Shown: positions 22,084 to 33,213, numbered from the stretch's first letter. The stretch: 64,000 nucleotides of DNA from Ophiobolus disseminans (GCA_010093685.1 MU006228.1:94057-158056); one strand, 5' to 3'. The notes: a model not told the origin generated them from the sequence alone. Numbers and translations are program-made.

Positions 22084-22942
22084 ATGGCCAGTGACAACAC
22101 TTCAGCTCCATCCCAGCCCAACCAGCAAGGTATGCAGCATCCATCATTCGAAGCTCCTCCACTATCCAGACATGCTACATGGCCCAATACAATAAGGCTT
22201 GGCGAGAGATACGAAGCACCTGCACATGCTAACTAGCCAAATACAATTCCGCTCAGAGAGACACAGAGACAGAAACCGAGATGCTGGACGGACAAGTCCC
22301 CAACCTCTATCACAAGATCCCCCAGACATGCTTCCGATCCTGACATCAGCCCCTCGCATACACCACATGCCTCCAACGTGCCTCGCACGCCCCCGCACCA
22401 GTCCTCCGAATACAAAACAACATCCGAAACATACTCTTCAGACTACCAGATCTCACTACAAGGCCCTCCGCGCCCTCTGACGGAAGCAGAGAAGTGGCGC
22501 ATCCTGCAAGACGGCGCCGACGAGCGGAATCGCCGGAGGCAGGAGAGTGGGACCAGAGTACGGAGCACGATGGGAGAGCATCGCCTTCTCCGTACGATGA
22601 GGACGAGGGACAGCTGCTGTCGCATTTGGAGCAGGAGCAAAAGAGGACAGGGATTTCGATTCCGGATTTTCATCATCCGTAGGGGTGGCGGAGGCGGGGG
22701 GTCTGTACGATAGGGCATCGGCTGGGTACAAAGCTGTGCTTGGGAAGGATCACCCAACCACTTGTACGTGTCACCAGCATCACGCTAACGCGCTTGCATT
22801 GCAGGAGCAGGGTCAGCCTGTCATATCCCCTACGACAGCAGATGGCAGCGCAAGTGCACGCACAGGCAAAGGGAAAGGGTCGAAGCTGCTGCGCGGACTA
22901 ACAAAATTAGGCATTAGAAGCTCACAGCCGTCTGCAAGATGA
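22084..22942 (+). pseudogene. Decayed gene with a short TPR-like remnant
   Basis: Three protein-like segments follow one another in different frames. The first begins at the ATG at 22084 (MASDNTSAPSQPN), reaches RLGERYEAP, meets a TAG near 22230 and goes on in the same frame through SSEYKTTSETYSSDYQISLQ and a TEAEKWRILQDGADERNRRR block. The second (WDQSTEHDGRASPSPYDEDE) is shifted by one base near 22545 and stops at 22682. The third (YDRASAGYKAVLGKDHPTT) is in the remaining frame and resembles one repeat of kinesin-light-chain-type TPRs. A GC-AG intron at 22197-22256 would remove the TAG but has a poor donor. No splicing I tried repairs every break, so I call it a broken gene; an unusual intron set remains possible. 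Confidence 0.4.
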
Positions 22943-23900
22943 GGACTAAAGGTTCTGAGTATTTATACTGAATACTCTAAGTCGACATATATGTCCCTGC
23001 AGAAGTGCATATAAGCCTCTGTCTCTATTAGTATCTTCTCCACAAACAGGCATGTGTGGAAGATAGTGCCACGTTGTGCGTGCATTCAAGCTTGAGCGAG
23101 TCATGCTTGGACCCAGCCGCTAGCCGGACGGCTCCACCTAAGCCATACTGGCAGTACGGGGACCTGGCATGAGCGCTGATATAAATACCGCTAAGCTACT
23201 TGCGGCTTTTCCGTACGACATGCAGCTAGCGCCCGTAGTTGTTGATCACGCTCTGCAGGGCCACAGACCTGCACAACAGCGCCACAACTTGAGATGCCGT
23301 AGCAACTTGCTCGGGATACACTCTTTGTATGTCTCTGCATAGCCTGACAGACTCTTGGTCATATGCACTAGACCTCTGGTGCAACCGAGGCTGTCTGAGG
23401 CGGGGCTGGTATGCATGCTGGCAGCAAATTGTGGTATTGCTTGCCAAGCAGGAATCTGTTGGCAACAAGATGGAGTATGGGGAAAGCTTGAGGGTCGTTG
23501 TTTGTATCCTGAGACTCTCTGCGCCTCTTGGCAGTGGTGGAATTTGTTGTGGTGGGAAGCATGGCCGGCATGCCGCCACGCAGGGTTTTTCGCCACCCGG
23601 GGAGGGATAGTATCTCATCTCATCATTTTAATCTCAGTTTCTGACCGTCTACCAAAACAAACATTAAAAAACAAATGTACATGCTACGCAGTGCTTCACG
23701 AATTCTTACGACACGCCAAAAAGTCGGCCACTATCAATTCCCGCCCTTACCTTCGTACAGAGCTTCCTGTTCTTCCAATCGCTTCAGATCATCACGAAGT
23801 CTCTCTTTCTAAGCTTCAGAGCCGAATTTCCACTCTGGGTGACTCTCCAGTATTTGTCGACCTTTAGCAATAGCCTCGTTCCTCCAATGCGCTAAACTGG
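22943..23900. other. Intergenic region
   Basis: No supportable gene; frames of up to 170 codons on the plus strand have unnatural Cys/His/Trp-rich composition. Confidence 0.5.
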
Positions 23901-25424
23901 TCAATCGTTCTGCCTCGGCCGCCATTTGGATCTGAGCATGAACCTCCGATAGGTTCTCCGAGCCTGACGATGACTCGTTCGCTGGCGCCGAGCCTCCAAC
24001 GCTTCATGCTGCACATCAATCAAGGAGAGGGCGCGCTCAACTCGATCACGTTCCTTCTCGTTCAACTCGTCCCACGGTATGCATGCTGGGAACTTCTTTT
24101 TAGCCTCTTGCTTGAGCTCGAGGAGGTCTGGAATTGATCTCCAGATTCTGTCTTCGTCGCTATCGTCGACAGAATCTTCGGCCGCTTCCTTCTCGAGCTC
24201 GAAATCGTCTAAAATTGCGATTGCGTTGCGAATGAGCTGTCCGCGTTCTCGCGCAATTTGATTCCAGCCGGGAATGCCATCGGGAAACTCGTACCCAGCT
24301 GCGGGGGCATTCTGGCGGGTTTGGGACAGCCACTCAAGTAGGAGCTCATCGTTGATTTCTTCCTCGAGCATGTGTCTGCGCCTCGCGTTGCTCTTCTCGA
24401 GGTCTTCCTTTGCCTGCTTCCGAAGCTTCGCTTCTTTCTCTTCTTTTTCCTTTTTCTCTGCAGCTTTTTGCTTCTTCTATCCTAAACCGTTGCAAATCAG
24501 CTATTGGGATCTCGTCGAAGCAAGGCTGCCAGCGGCTATTGTCTTTTTGACCTCTATTTCACAGTTGCAATATTTGGTTGTTGAGCTCTTGTCTTTGCCA
24601 CACGCTTTCTAGTTCTTCCGCCTCGACTGGTGGGTGGTCACCGAACTCATCTAGCGTTCCTACTGGGCCTACGCCACCAGTCATTTCTGTCTCTTTATTA
24701 CGCACACTTGGAGGTCCGCAAAGGTATGTCACATTGAATTCCACGTTGTCGAGGTATTCTGCTGGCTGGCCCAGGGTTGCACTCGATCGAGGTACGGGAG
24801 CGCGTGAGGGAAGGTCTTCGAAGATGGCGTTGTATCCTTGATGATTCTCGCCCAGGTCCCCGCAGAAAGGCGCACCAATCTGGTTATGATAGGAACAAAA
24901 TGGGCATGGCTCAGTGAAAAAATGTCGCACGGATCGCACTTAGATGCGTCTCGTGGGTTGGCACAAGTGCACTCCGGACACGATCTGGAGTTGCTATCAT
25001 CGGTGGCATGATCAGTATTACTGGACTGGCTTGCCCGGGATGCAATGTTTCCGCTTGCAGAACGTGCAGGAGCTTCAGGACTCAATGAATGTCGAGTTCT
25101 TGGAACACAGTCGCACCTCTCGCCTATTGTGTGGTCCCTCTTACATCTTGGGCACGTCCGGGTGTCCTCAACAGAGAATTGATAGGGCTGAGTTGTAGCT
25201 GGAACACTGCCCACGGTGACAGTGGGAACGCTCCGAGAACTGGTTTCTCGCCATCATGGCTCGATTCAACATTCAGATACGTCGAGAAGGTGCCGGACTG
25301 TACGTTTGTTCCGGTGGACTTCTTCTTCAGGACACTGTTTCCAAGGCCCGAATTTGACGTAGCGGGATCCGACGATTGTTGAGTTGTGCTAGAAGACTCA
25401 TTCTTGTCGAAAATTTTCTGCTTC

Positions 25425-28400
25425 TTCGACTCCAGACTCCGCAACAATCAATCTGAATTGGCTCAATTGATTGACTTGATTGGTTATAACCAAGTTAATC
25501 AATCCAAGCTGGCCTTATACAAATTTAAACATGTTGCCAATCAATTCAATCTACAGGACAAAGATTGATTGACTTGATTGGTTGTTTTAGTGCTATAGTT
25601 GAGGTTTTTAGAGGTGCCAGGGCCTAGGTGTCGCGATACTTTTTTAGTGTTGTAACTTAGTTGCGCTATCTGAACTTAGATTAGCCTACTTTTTCTTCTG
25701 CCTCTGCACCTATCGCGTTCACGTACACCTATTTCATCACCTACCTGCTGCTACTTTCTAAATTGCAGTTTTTGTCCATACAGACGCGTTTTTGGTGTTT
25801 CCAATATGTCCTCCGTCGCTCCCAAACGTCGCGCTCCGCCATTGTTATCCCGAGTCGCCAAACGCCGTAAAGCTCTATCGCAGCGTCCGTCTCAGCGTCT
25901 ATCGCAGCGTCCATCGCTATCACTATCACCCCCAGCTGCTGCGAGCTAGGCTACAACGTTCGAGACGCAGTTGTTAGAGTCGCAACTGGAAGCGGAGATC
26001 GCGCAGCCTAATGGCAGCGAGCTCGGTACGGTGGCTACAACAGAAGCTAGAGATAGAGAAAGAGACGGAGATGATAGTGATAGTGATAACTTTGATAGCA
26101 TTAATTGGACACGCTTGAAGGGCTTTATAAAGCCTTTGACAACTCAACGCCGCGGTGTAAAAAGCTGGATTTTTTAACATAGCTATCGGGTTGTTGAGCG
26201 CAACAACCTAAGTAAAATCTGGTTTGTGTGTAAGCACTGCCATACTCACAAGGTTATCGACGCTAGCGGCAGTGGATTATTTGACGTAACAAAAGCTACA
26301 AGCGCTGCTGCTAATTATCTTAGCTAGCAGCGACGAGGCCACGCGCTGTCAAAAGATAGCATCAAGCAGCGTCAACAGACTAGCAGGCAGCTATCGCTGC
26401 GCTAAGCTATAGGCTCTAGTGTTAAGGTTTCCCAGCATGCCGCGAACGCGATAGGCAACTTCAACATACAACGCTTTCGGCAAGCTGCAGTACTTTGCCT
26501 GCTAGACAACAATTTGCTAATAGAGCTGCTCGCGCAGCCTTCCTTTTGAGATATGATTAGCATTGCTAATCTAGAGGCGGAAGCGGCGCTGTAGGTGAGT
26601 CCTTACAGTGTTGCTACGTACGCAATGCGCCTGTTCTGCTACCTACAACTGCAGGTCGTCTAGGCACTGTCTGCTTCAGTTAGCAAAATACACGTTAGCT
26701 TTGACAGCTGGACGACAAAGGGCGGAAAGCGTAGTTTTTTTGGCATTGTTACTCACTTTGCTGACGCTTCTAGAGTAATACGAGACCTGCCTATCGACCT
26801 GCCGCAACTCGCAGGCGCCTATACAGGCAACGCTATTGCTGCGACAATCTCTAAAACACTCGAAGCTTATAGAATTACTCTAGAAAAGCTAGGTTACTTT
26901 GTACTCGACAACGCCACCAACAACGACACAGCAATTGCCGCCTTAGCGGTTGATTACGACTTTAACCCAACCTATCGACGCCTCCGCTGCGGCCCTTATA
27001 CGCTCAATCTCGTTGGGCAGGCTATTATATTTAGTGCTAATACAGAGTCCTATGACAACGTTGTAGAGCAGCTCGATACAGAGGTTGTGTACATGCAGGA
27101 GTGGCGCAAACAAGGGCTACTAGGCGTACTAATTGACGTCATCAACTACATCAAAACACCACAACAGTACAAGCTTTTTCGAAGTTTTCAGCACGCAGCA
27201 AACGCTGAGCTGCCCGCTGGCCAGCGTCTCAAAGTACTCGAGCTAGTTAAGCTAGTTGTTACCCAGTGGAACTCCTATTACGCTGCTTTTCGACGCGCTA
27301 CTTAACTTTAGCCTGCCTACAACGCTTACGCCGAGCATCACATCAACTAAACTACGCTGAACGATCGCCGCGCTGCCTAACAGGGTAGTAGGCAGCCTAA
27401 CGCTTCTAGCTGGATGAGATCAACTGGGTTAACAGCTGCGGATTGGGCAGTAATAACGGAGTACTAGGACTGCTTAGAGCCGCTCAAACTTGCTACAGAG
27501 CGACTAGAAGGACGCGGCAAGGCAGGCAAATTTAGTGCTATATACGAGATCATACCAGTATATAAGTACGTTCTTAGTGCGCTCGAAGCGCGTACGCGCC
27601 TATTTAAGCAGGTTGATTTCAACCCCGTCGACGCTCTAGAAGACTATTTAGTAATCAATCTACGCGCTGCGTAGGCTAAAGCTAATAAGTATTACGAGAA
27701 GCTTGACAACTCACCTGCTTACTACGCCGCCGTCTGCCTCTATCTATACTACAAGTACTATTGCGACAATAGCTAGGCTGATAAGCCAGAGTGGCTAACG
27801 TTAGCAAACGCTAGCTTCCAGCGACTTTGGGCGACCTACAAACCTCACCGACGCCCTGTATCACGTACAACTACAACACCAGCAGCGAGCGGGATAGACG
27901 ACGTAATTAGCGCGTTTGTACACCGCAGCAACAACAAAGATAAGAGTCACAATGACAAGTTTGAGCGCTGGAAAACACAAGAACTAGAGTGGAGCAGGGA
28001 CTAGTACTTGAGCAATGGCAATGCTGGCAATCCTGTCCAATATTGGATTCAATTGCGCCCAAAATACCCGTATTTGAGCCAGTTTGCGATCGATACGCTG
28101 ACAGTGCCAGCATCCAGCTGCGATTGCGAAAGACTCTTCAGTGAGCTCGGCGATCTACTCGAGCCCAAACGACGCGCTATCGGCAGCGAGCTACTTGCTG
28201 CTCTTCAATTAGTGAGGTCATGGATACGAGCTGGTTTCAACACTAGCAGGAGCAGCAGCAGCGGCGTTGATCGACGCGCTGGTGATGCTGATGTCAACGG
28301 CGGGGACAACAACGAGGATGAGCAGCGATCAGATGAGTTATCAGATGAAACTATTGTACAAGACTACAATATAAACACGTGGATTACTTAGCTAGAGTAG

Positions 28401-28568
28401 CTATATATACTACACCTACAACACCAATCTACAATCAATTTGCAATCAATCCGAACTAAAACACTACCAATCAATCCACAATCAAGCTACGTTGACGTCA
28501 CGAGCCTATCAATTCAATCTAAGAGGCTCAGATTGATTGAATTGATTGTTGCGGAGTCTGTTCGACTC
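25425..28568. mobile_element. hAT-family DNA transposon with 8-bp target site duplication
   Basis: The element is 25433-28560 (3128 bp). Its ends are perfect 20-bp inverted repeats, CAGACTCCGCAACAATCAAT at 25433-25452 and its complement at 28541-28560. It is flanked on both sides by TTCGACTC (25425-25432 and 28561-28568). The 8-bp duplication, CAG-starting ends and transposase type all define hAT. Subterminal DNA (about 25445-25580 and 28428-28555) is dense in AATCAAT-type motifs on both strands, the usual look of transposase-binding arrays. It sits inside a host coding frame. Confidence 0.95.
25806..28391 (+). pseudogene. hAT transposase, inactivated by point mutations only
   Basis: One frame runs from the ATG at 25806 to the TAG at 28389-28391 (862 codons) with no frameshift but 15 internal stops: TAG at 25947, 26325, 26592, 26661, 27309, 27465, 27672, 27774 and 28002; TAA at 26175, 26403, 27303, 27348 and 27378; TGA at 26547. 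Visible parts are a BED-type CxxC with WFVCKHCHTHK, an RNase-H-like start (VSFDSWTTKGGKRSFFG), a FVLDNATNNDTA block, and an intact-looking C-terminal dimerisation region (PASSCDCERLFSELGDLLEP). Stops fall where Gln or Trp is expected, for example before AKANKYYEKLD. That is the result of C-to-T change at CpA on either strand, the signature of repeat-induced point mutation. Confidence 0.93.
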
Positions 28569-30371
28569 CAATATCGCAAGTGACTTCGTCGGCGGTTTCG
28601 ACCAAGCAAGAGGTGTCAGCGGTACAGAAAACAGCTTGGGATAAGGCTTCAGCGGCTTGAGAGACTTAGGAACCGGCCGTGGAAGTGTTGCAAATGGATT
28701 GGTTGACTGTCCTGCTAGCTGATACGGTGCGCTATTTTGCATCCCAATCCCAAAACGAAGGGTTGGCGACAGATCCGATCCTTGGGAAGCATGCAGATCT
28801 GGCTTAGTATAAAGAACCGAGCGTCCGACAATTAGCGCCGAAGATGAATGAAGTGGCTGCTGAGCAGTGCTGTCTGGTGGGCTATTCTCTGGCGTCGAAA
28901 ACTCTACCTTGGCCTTCATCGCCGGCTGAGATTTGTATTCAACTCCAAGCTTTGCGAATGGCTTCAGAATTCCTGGTAAGGGCTTTAGTAGTGGAACATT
29001 GATTGCGGAACCGGTCTCTTCCGGGCCTACGGGGACTTGAACGGGCTGGATTACTGGTGCTGGTCGCGCAGGTGTTGAAGGCCTTCTAGGTCCAGTTGCT
29101 GGTGATCGTATAGCAGGATTAGGATATCTGGTGGATGGACTCATTCCCTTCAATTCCATGATAATATTCTTGAACAAAGTCGATGTCTTGGTAGGCTTGT
29201 GCGAAGAGGTGGCAGTGGACGACTTCGGCACAAGTGGTGCTTGGAGAAGGTACGGGTTTGAGAATTTTCGCATCGATGTCTGGACAGTGCGGGTGCTTGC
29301 TCGATTTGTTAGCCTTCTTCGAGTTGTGGTCCTTGCTCCTTTTGTCTTCGGTACTCGACCTGGAATCAGGTGCTTTGGAAGTATTCCCGCGTCTGGAGCT
29401 GGTGGTAGCCTTTGATCATCGGAGTCGGAGCTCGAATCGGAGTGTCCACGCTTGCCCTCGTTGTTGTTTTTGCGAGTTTCCCAAGGCATGTTCAACCTCT
29501 CTTCCTGTGAATTTCTGTCTTCATCGTTGGCTGCGACGCCTTTCCCTTTATCTACGGTCTCTACCTCCACATCCGGAGTTCTTTCCACCACTACACTTTC
29601 TGCGGGCTTCTTTGTGGTGGATTCGTCCTCCAGCTCGGGGGGGGGGGGGGGGAACAATGCAGAGAGAAGTTTACGTCTCACATAATCTACGTTAATATCT
29701 CGTACGTACAAATCATTATTATCATCATCATCAACTCTTGGCTGATACTTTCCACGGCGCTTTTGCTCACTTCCAGGTAGCTCATCTTCCGGCGCTTCGT
29801 CCGGCACCTCTTTAACAACAGGGTGCTTGAACCTTTCTCTAATTCTTCTTTCTCCGTCTTCCTGGTGCCCTGCCTCGCTTACATGTCTGCAATACCTTCC
29901 TAGCTCCGCAGTTTTCGTGGCAAGCTGTTCGTGCCGTCCAGCCATCCACCAGTCCTCCAAGCGCTCTAGTGGGACTGCGAGCACTCGTCCGACATTCGTG
30001 AGACATTCCGCTACCCATGGGGCGATGTGGTCGCCGATATTTGATACGCGCAATCGCCGGGCATTGTGACGCTCTCGCAGCTGTGGCGTCACGCGGACTT
30101 TTCGCGGTCGTCGCAGCATTTGCGCAACGTAGTCAGCGTTAAAGTGGCATTGCAATTCGGCATCATCACTGTCTTCTAGATCAATCACCTCAGATTCGGT
30201 GGCGGGCTCGTCGTCTTCTTCTGCGCGGCGACGCTTCCTGAGCTGTCGATCATCGTAGACCCGTGGTTCGCTGAGTTCCGGTGCGGTGCTGGTGCCGGGT
30301 CGTGGATTATAGAAGAATGGGCGGACGTCTGTTGGCAAGAAGGGCTATTTTACGTTGTTAGGTTCCGACAT

Positions 30372-30769
30372 CTTGTTAGGTTGGTTGTGTCAGTATCGAA
30401 AAGATGGTGTTTGCTTCCATGTGAGGCGGTCCATTGTAGACATGTAGTTTGACGAAAGAAACACAAGGGAACAAAGCACTGAGGCATAGCGACAAAAACG
30501 TCGAAGCAAGATGTAAACGTGAGAACAAAGACTTGTTGTGGGGATTCAAGGCGCATTGTGCATCTCGTGGAGATGCAAAGACGTGTCGCCATCACTGGTG
30601 TCTTTGTTCGAATGCGGTTCTGAAAAAATGGATTGGAATGTAACGACGCATCGCCATAGACTCAAGCTAGTTCAGTTTTCTCGCTGAGATCCTCCTGCCT
30701 CGCCCATCAATTGTAGTTCCAGTGTGCAATCCGCCCGTATATACGCCACCTTCGAACACCAACACCACT
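30372..30769. other. Intergenic region
   Basis: Promoter side of the split host gene. Nothing else seen. Confidence 0.45.
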
Positions 30770-31227
30770 CTATCCCCTGCTCTTCCATCCCTTCTGAATG
30801 CCACGCTCATAGCTATCCCAATCCGCAGCAACGTGCAAGCCAACCAATGCCGCAAGACACATCAACAAGCCAAGGACCGTAACGACAGTGATAAGGATCG
30901 TAATGACTGCGTACAAATAGAGACGAGTGCGGCTGGTCCCCGGAAGTGGCTTCGTTAGGCGCCACCAGATTTGCAAAGCTGGTGAGAGCCGATCGTATCG
31001 AAGAAGTTCCTCATGGCGCTGGTAGATTTTGTAGAGAGCCGTGGGGGTCTTGGTCATGATTGCAAGACACGCGACAGCGCAGTGGACAAGACCGAGCTTG
31101 ACTAAGACGTGGAGCAAGGGTTGGGTGACGACGGCGGTGACGAGCGGTTCCTAAATATGCGGATTAATATTGATCGAATTACAGCTTGACCCGAAGAACT
31201 AACCGCGAAAGCCATCGTTGTGTCCAT
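30770..31227 (-). CDS. Small membrane protein, unknown function
   Basis: Two exons, 31204-31227 and 30770-31150, with a 53-nt intron (donor GTTAGT, acceptor TTTAG, phase 0), giving 134 residues. The start has a strong context (caccATGg). Two hydrophobic segments are clear: PLLHVLVKLGLVHCAVACLA near residues 17-36 and AVITILITVVTVLGLLMCLA near 90-110. A charged loop (YKIYQRHEELLRYDRL) lies between, and a short basic tail follows (GIQKGWKSRG). No family recognised. A second small membrane protein lies 0.8 kb away on the same strand. Confidence 0.6.
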
Positions 31228-32050
31228 GGTGGGTGATGGAGATGGTTACGTATGCGTGGTTGATGTTGCGATCGAGTGGCTCGAACAAGTCGGGACGATT
31301 GGAATGATGATTGATGTGCGATATGTCGTTAAAGGAACATAGCACTCTAAGGACAGCGTGACTTACTTATACAGCCGCAGAACCTGCTGCGGGAAGTGAG
31401 GTTAAGGGTCACTGAGACATGAACAAAGGAGTGGTAAGACAGTACCTATGACACCGCGAATGAAACCAAAAGAGTTCTAATACATTACACCGGAAAGCAA
31501 AAGTGACTGTGAGAGTTAACGAATGTGACGTACATGAGCACTGTGCACGAGGTTAGGCATCAGGCTCAAATACCCATGCTCCACAACACTAAGCCAGTAA
31601 CGAAGGACCGGTCAGACAGCAAACATGACGCTGCGAATGATACCACGGGAATTCTAGCAGCGTATGCAGAAAAGCAAAAGTGACTGTGAGAGTAAACGAA
31701 TGTGGCGTACATCATCATCATGCACGAGGTTAGGCATCTCGTTGGACCACATACGCCGCCGAGTAAAACCACAGGAAAGCTTTTAGAGTACATCGAAAAG
31801 CAAAAGTGACTGTGAGAGTTAATGAATATGGCGTACATGATCATAGTGCAAGAGAATACGCGTCACGCAGGACCAACCTTTCATACACCACAACATCAAG
31901 ACACGAATTATACACCCAAAAATTGAGCTATGCTAAACCCCTACGCCACACTTTCGCGCACCACTCAAAATCGACGTAAGTAATCCAGGCGCAGACAACA
32001 CATGTAAGAACCCATCCCCCCGTCCCGCAAATCCTCAGACAACAACACAC
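31228..32050. other. Intergenic region between two small membrane-protein genes
   Basis: Contains the tandem repeat at 31494-31860; no gene seen. Confidence 0.5.
31494..31860. repeat. Three diverged tandem copies of a ~120-180-bp unit
   Basis: AAAGCAAAAGTGACTGTGAG begins near-identical blocks at about 31494, 31672 and 31796. Each is followed by AGTTAACGAATGTGGCGTACAT and, in the first two, GCACGAGGTTAGGCATC. Similar sequence (ACCGCGAATGA-ACCA/GCTGCGAATGATACCA) precedes the first two. The minus-strand frame at 31566-31844 owes its repeated HSHFCFS motif to these copies and is not a gene. Confidence 0.75.
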
Positions 32051-32599
32051 CTAGCTCCCCAGCTTCACCCCATCACCACCCCCCGCTTGCAGCATACTAT
32101 CTTGCGCATCCATAAAACCCTGCAAGAAATGAAACCAAACCACGCCAATACCGCGCCCAAGGAAGTATATCAGGTCGGTGAGAGCGTGGCAGTACACGAG
32201 GAGGATGATGAGTAGAACTGCTACTAGCGCAGTGAAAGCTGAGCTGACGAACCCCGAGAGTTACACCTGCGATGTGGAGGAGGTGGCGTCGTATAAGAGT
32301 AGGGCAGATAGGGCGAAGCAAGCTGCGGCATACGCGGGTGATCTGTTGCTGCGATGAGTCTTGTTGGGACTGGTGATGGGGTTTTCTTGAAGTTGTTCTT
32401 CTTCAGCGGTGGAGTTGTCGGGCTGAGACTCTACGACTGACGGATGCTCCTCAGCGGTGGGGCATGTCTGATGTTCACCCAGGGGTGCATTTTCGGTTGG
32501 ATCCGGATTTGTAGTGGTTATCGATATTGGTGGTATGTTTTCCGAGTTGCTTGGGATGTTTGGGTGGACATCGCCCGTGGTTGATGAGATTGTGGCCAT
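32051..32599 (-). CDS. Small single-pass membrane protein, unknown function
   Basis: Proposed exons 32334-32599 and 32051-32243, with a 90-nt intron (donor GTATGC, acceptor TCAG) that keeps phase and removes an in-frame TAA, giving 152 residues. The N-terminal ~85 residues are polar, Thr/Pro/Glu-rich and probably disordered. The C-terminal part is a clear membrane segment (FTALVAVLLIILLVYCHALT) and an amphipathic stretch (GRGIGVVWFHFLQGFMD). If the intron is not used, the same frame is simply broken by that TAA and this is a pseudogene. The intron would also remove a weakly hydrophobic piece (AYAAACFALSALLLY). No family recognised. Confidence 0.5.
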
Positions 32600-32865
32600 G
32601 ATGCGTTTCGTATGTTCGCGAGAGCGATTGATCTGCGCAAGCCTTTCTATCCTGGACTGTCAATGTACTTGTAAGGCCCTTTTGTCTGCTTGTCTACTCG
32701 ATTGTCCGCTTGCTCGGTTGCTTGCCATGGTGGCAGAAGAAGGGGTACACAAACAGACAATCGTGATCGGGGATCTAACTCGATTTTACGAGAAGGAGAA
32801 GTAAAGTATAGACCAAGTCAAGACTACAACAACAACATCGTCACGTATGAAAATTGAGTGACAAC

Positions 32866-33195
32866 CTAACATGGCCTCCCGGGTACAGCTCTAAATCGGG
32901 ACTGCCTAGTAATGACATCTCGGGTCGCTTCACGAGTTGGAGTTTCATATTGATTAAATCTTACAACCTTGACTTGATGACCTCGATGGACACCGGGCGG
33001 TAACCGCAGTGACGATGGAGTCGTACCGATAAGCGTTGACGCTACGATTTCTTGTTCAAATGTTGAATTGTGAATCGCGAAATATTCGTCCGCTTCTTCA
33101 CGCCAACGAAGGTCGTGATACTCGGGTCCCGTATTCGACGGCGCGGTCCCTGGCATCGATTGGTGCATAGGCGCTGGCAGAAGGAGTTCCTGCAG
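32866..33195 (-). CDS. Possible small protein, unknown
   Basis: A 110-codon frame from an ATG at 33195 (ATGCTGCAGG). It has ordinary amino-acid composition (EEADEYFAIHNSTFEQEIVA, then GVHRGHQVKVVRFNQYE), unlike shadow frames around it. No signal peptide, motif or homologue is recognised and no intron is needed. It could be chance or part of a longer gene whose other exons I cannot see. Confidence 0.3.
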   Translation of the reverse strand: MQELLLPAPMHQSMPGTAPSNTGPEYHDLRWREEADEYFAIHNSTFEQEIVASTLIGTTPSSLRLPPGVHRGHQVKVVRFNQYETPTREATRDVITRQSRFRAVPGRPC

Positions 33196-33213
33196 CATGA
33201 TGTACTTTGTCAC

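Larger units (their letters stand above)
23901..30371 (-). pseudogene. Large host gene with zinc-ribbon-like C-terminus, split by the hAT insertion
   Basis: Removing 25433-28560 plus one copy of the 8-bp target duplication rejoins one minus-strand frame exactly (ATATTGGAGTCG then AAGAAGCAG). The N-terminal part (from the ATG at 30371) is about 600 codons: acidic/basic low complexity, a WVAECLTNVGRVL block with LERLEDWWMAG, an acidic DDDDNND run, and Pro/Ser-rich sequence. The C-terminal part has three CxxC groups (CPRCKRDHTIGERCDC, CPECTCANPRDASKC, PCPFCSYHNQIGAPFC), so zinc-ribbon-like, then a coiled coil (KKEKEEKEAKLRKQAKEDL) ending at 23901. Other damage: a TAG at codon 9 (30345-30347, CAG expected), a frame change near 25231-25241, another at the A6 run 24917-24922, and an unresolved junction near 24470-24570. 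A 16-G run (29637-29652) encodes part of a Pro stretch. Function unknown. Confidence 0.72.

Noticed and set aside
28561..30345. Treating the right-hand half of the split gene as a complete gene ending in the hAT end
   Set aside because: The last residues come from the transposon terminus, and the frame continues exactly on the other side of the element.
31566..31844. Frame with repeated HSHFCFS
   Set aside because: The protein repeat only mirrors the DNA tandem repeat.
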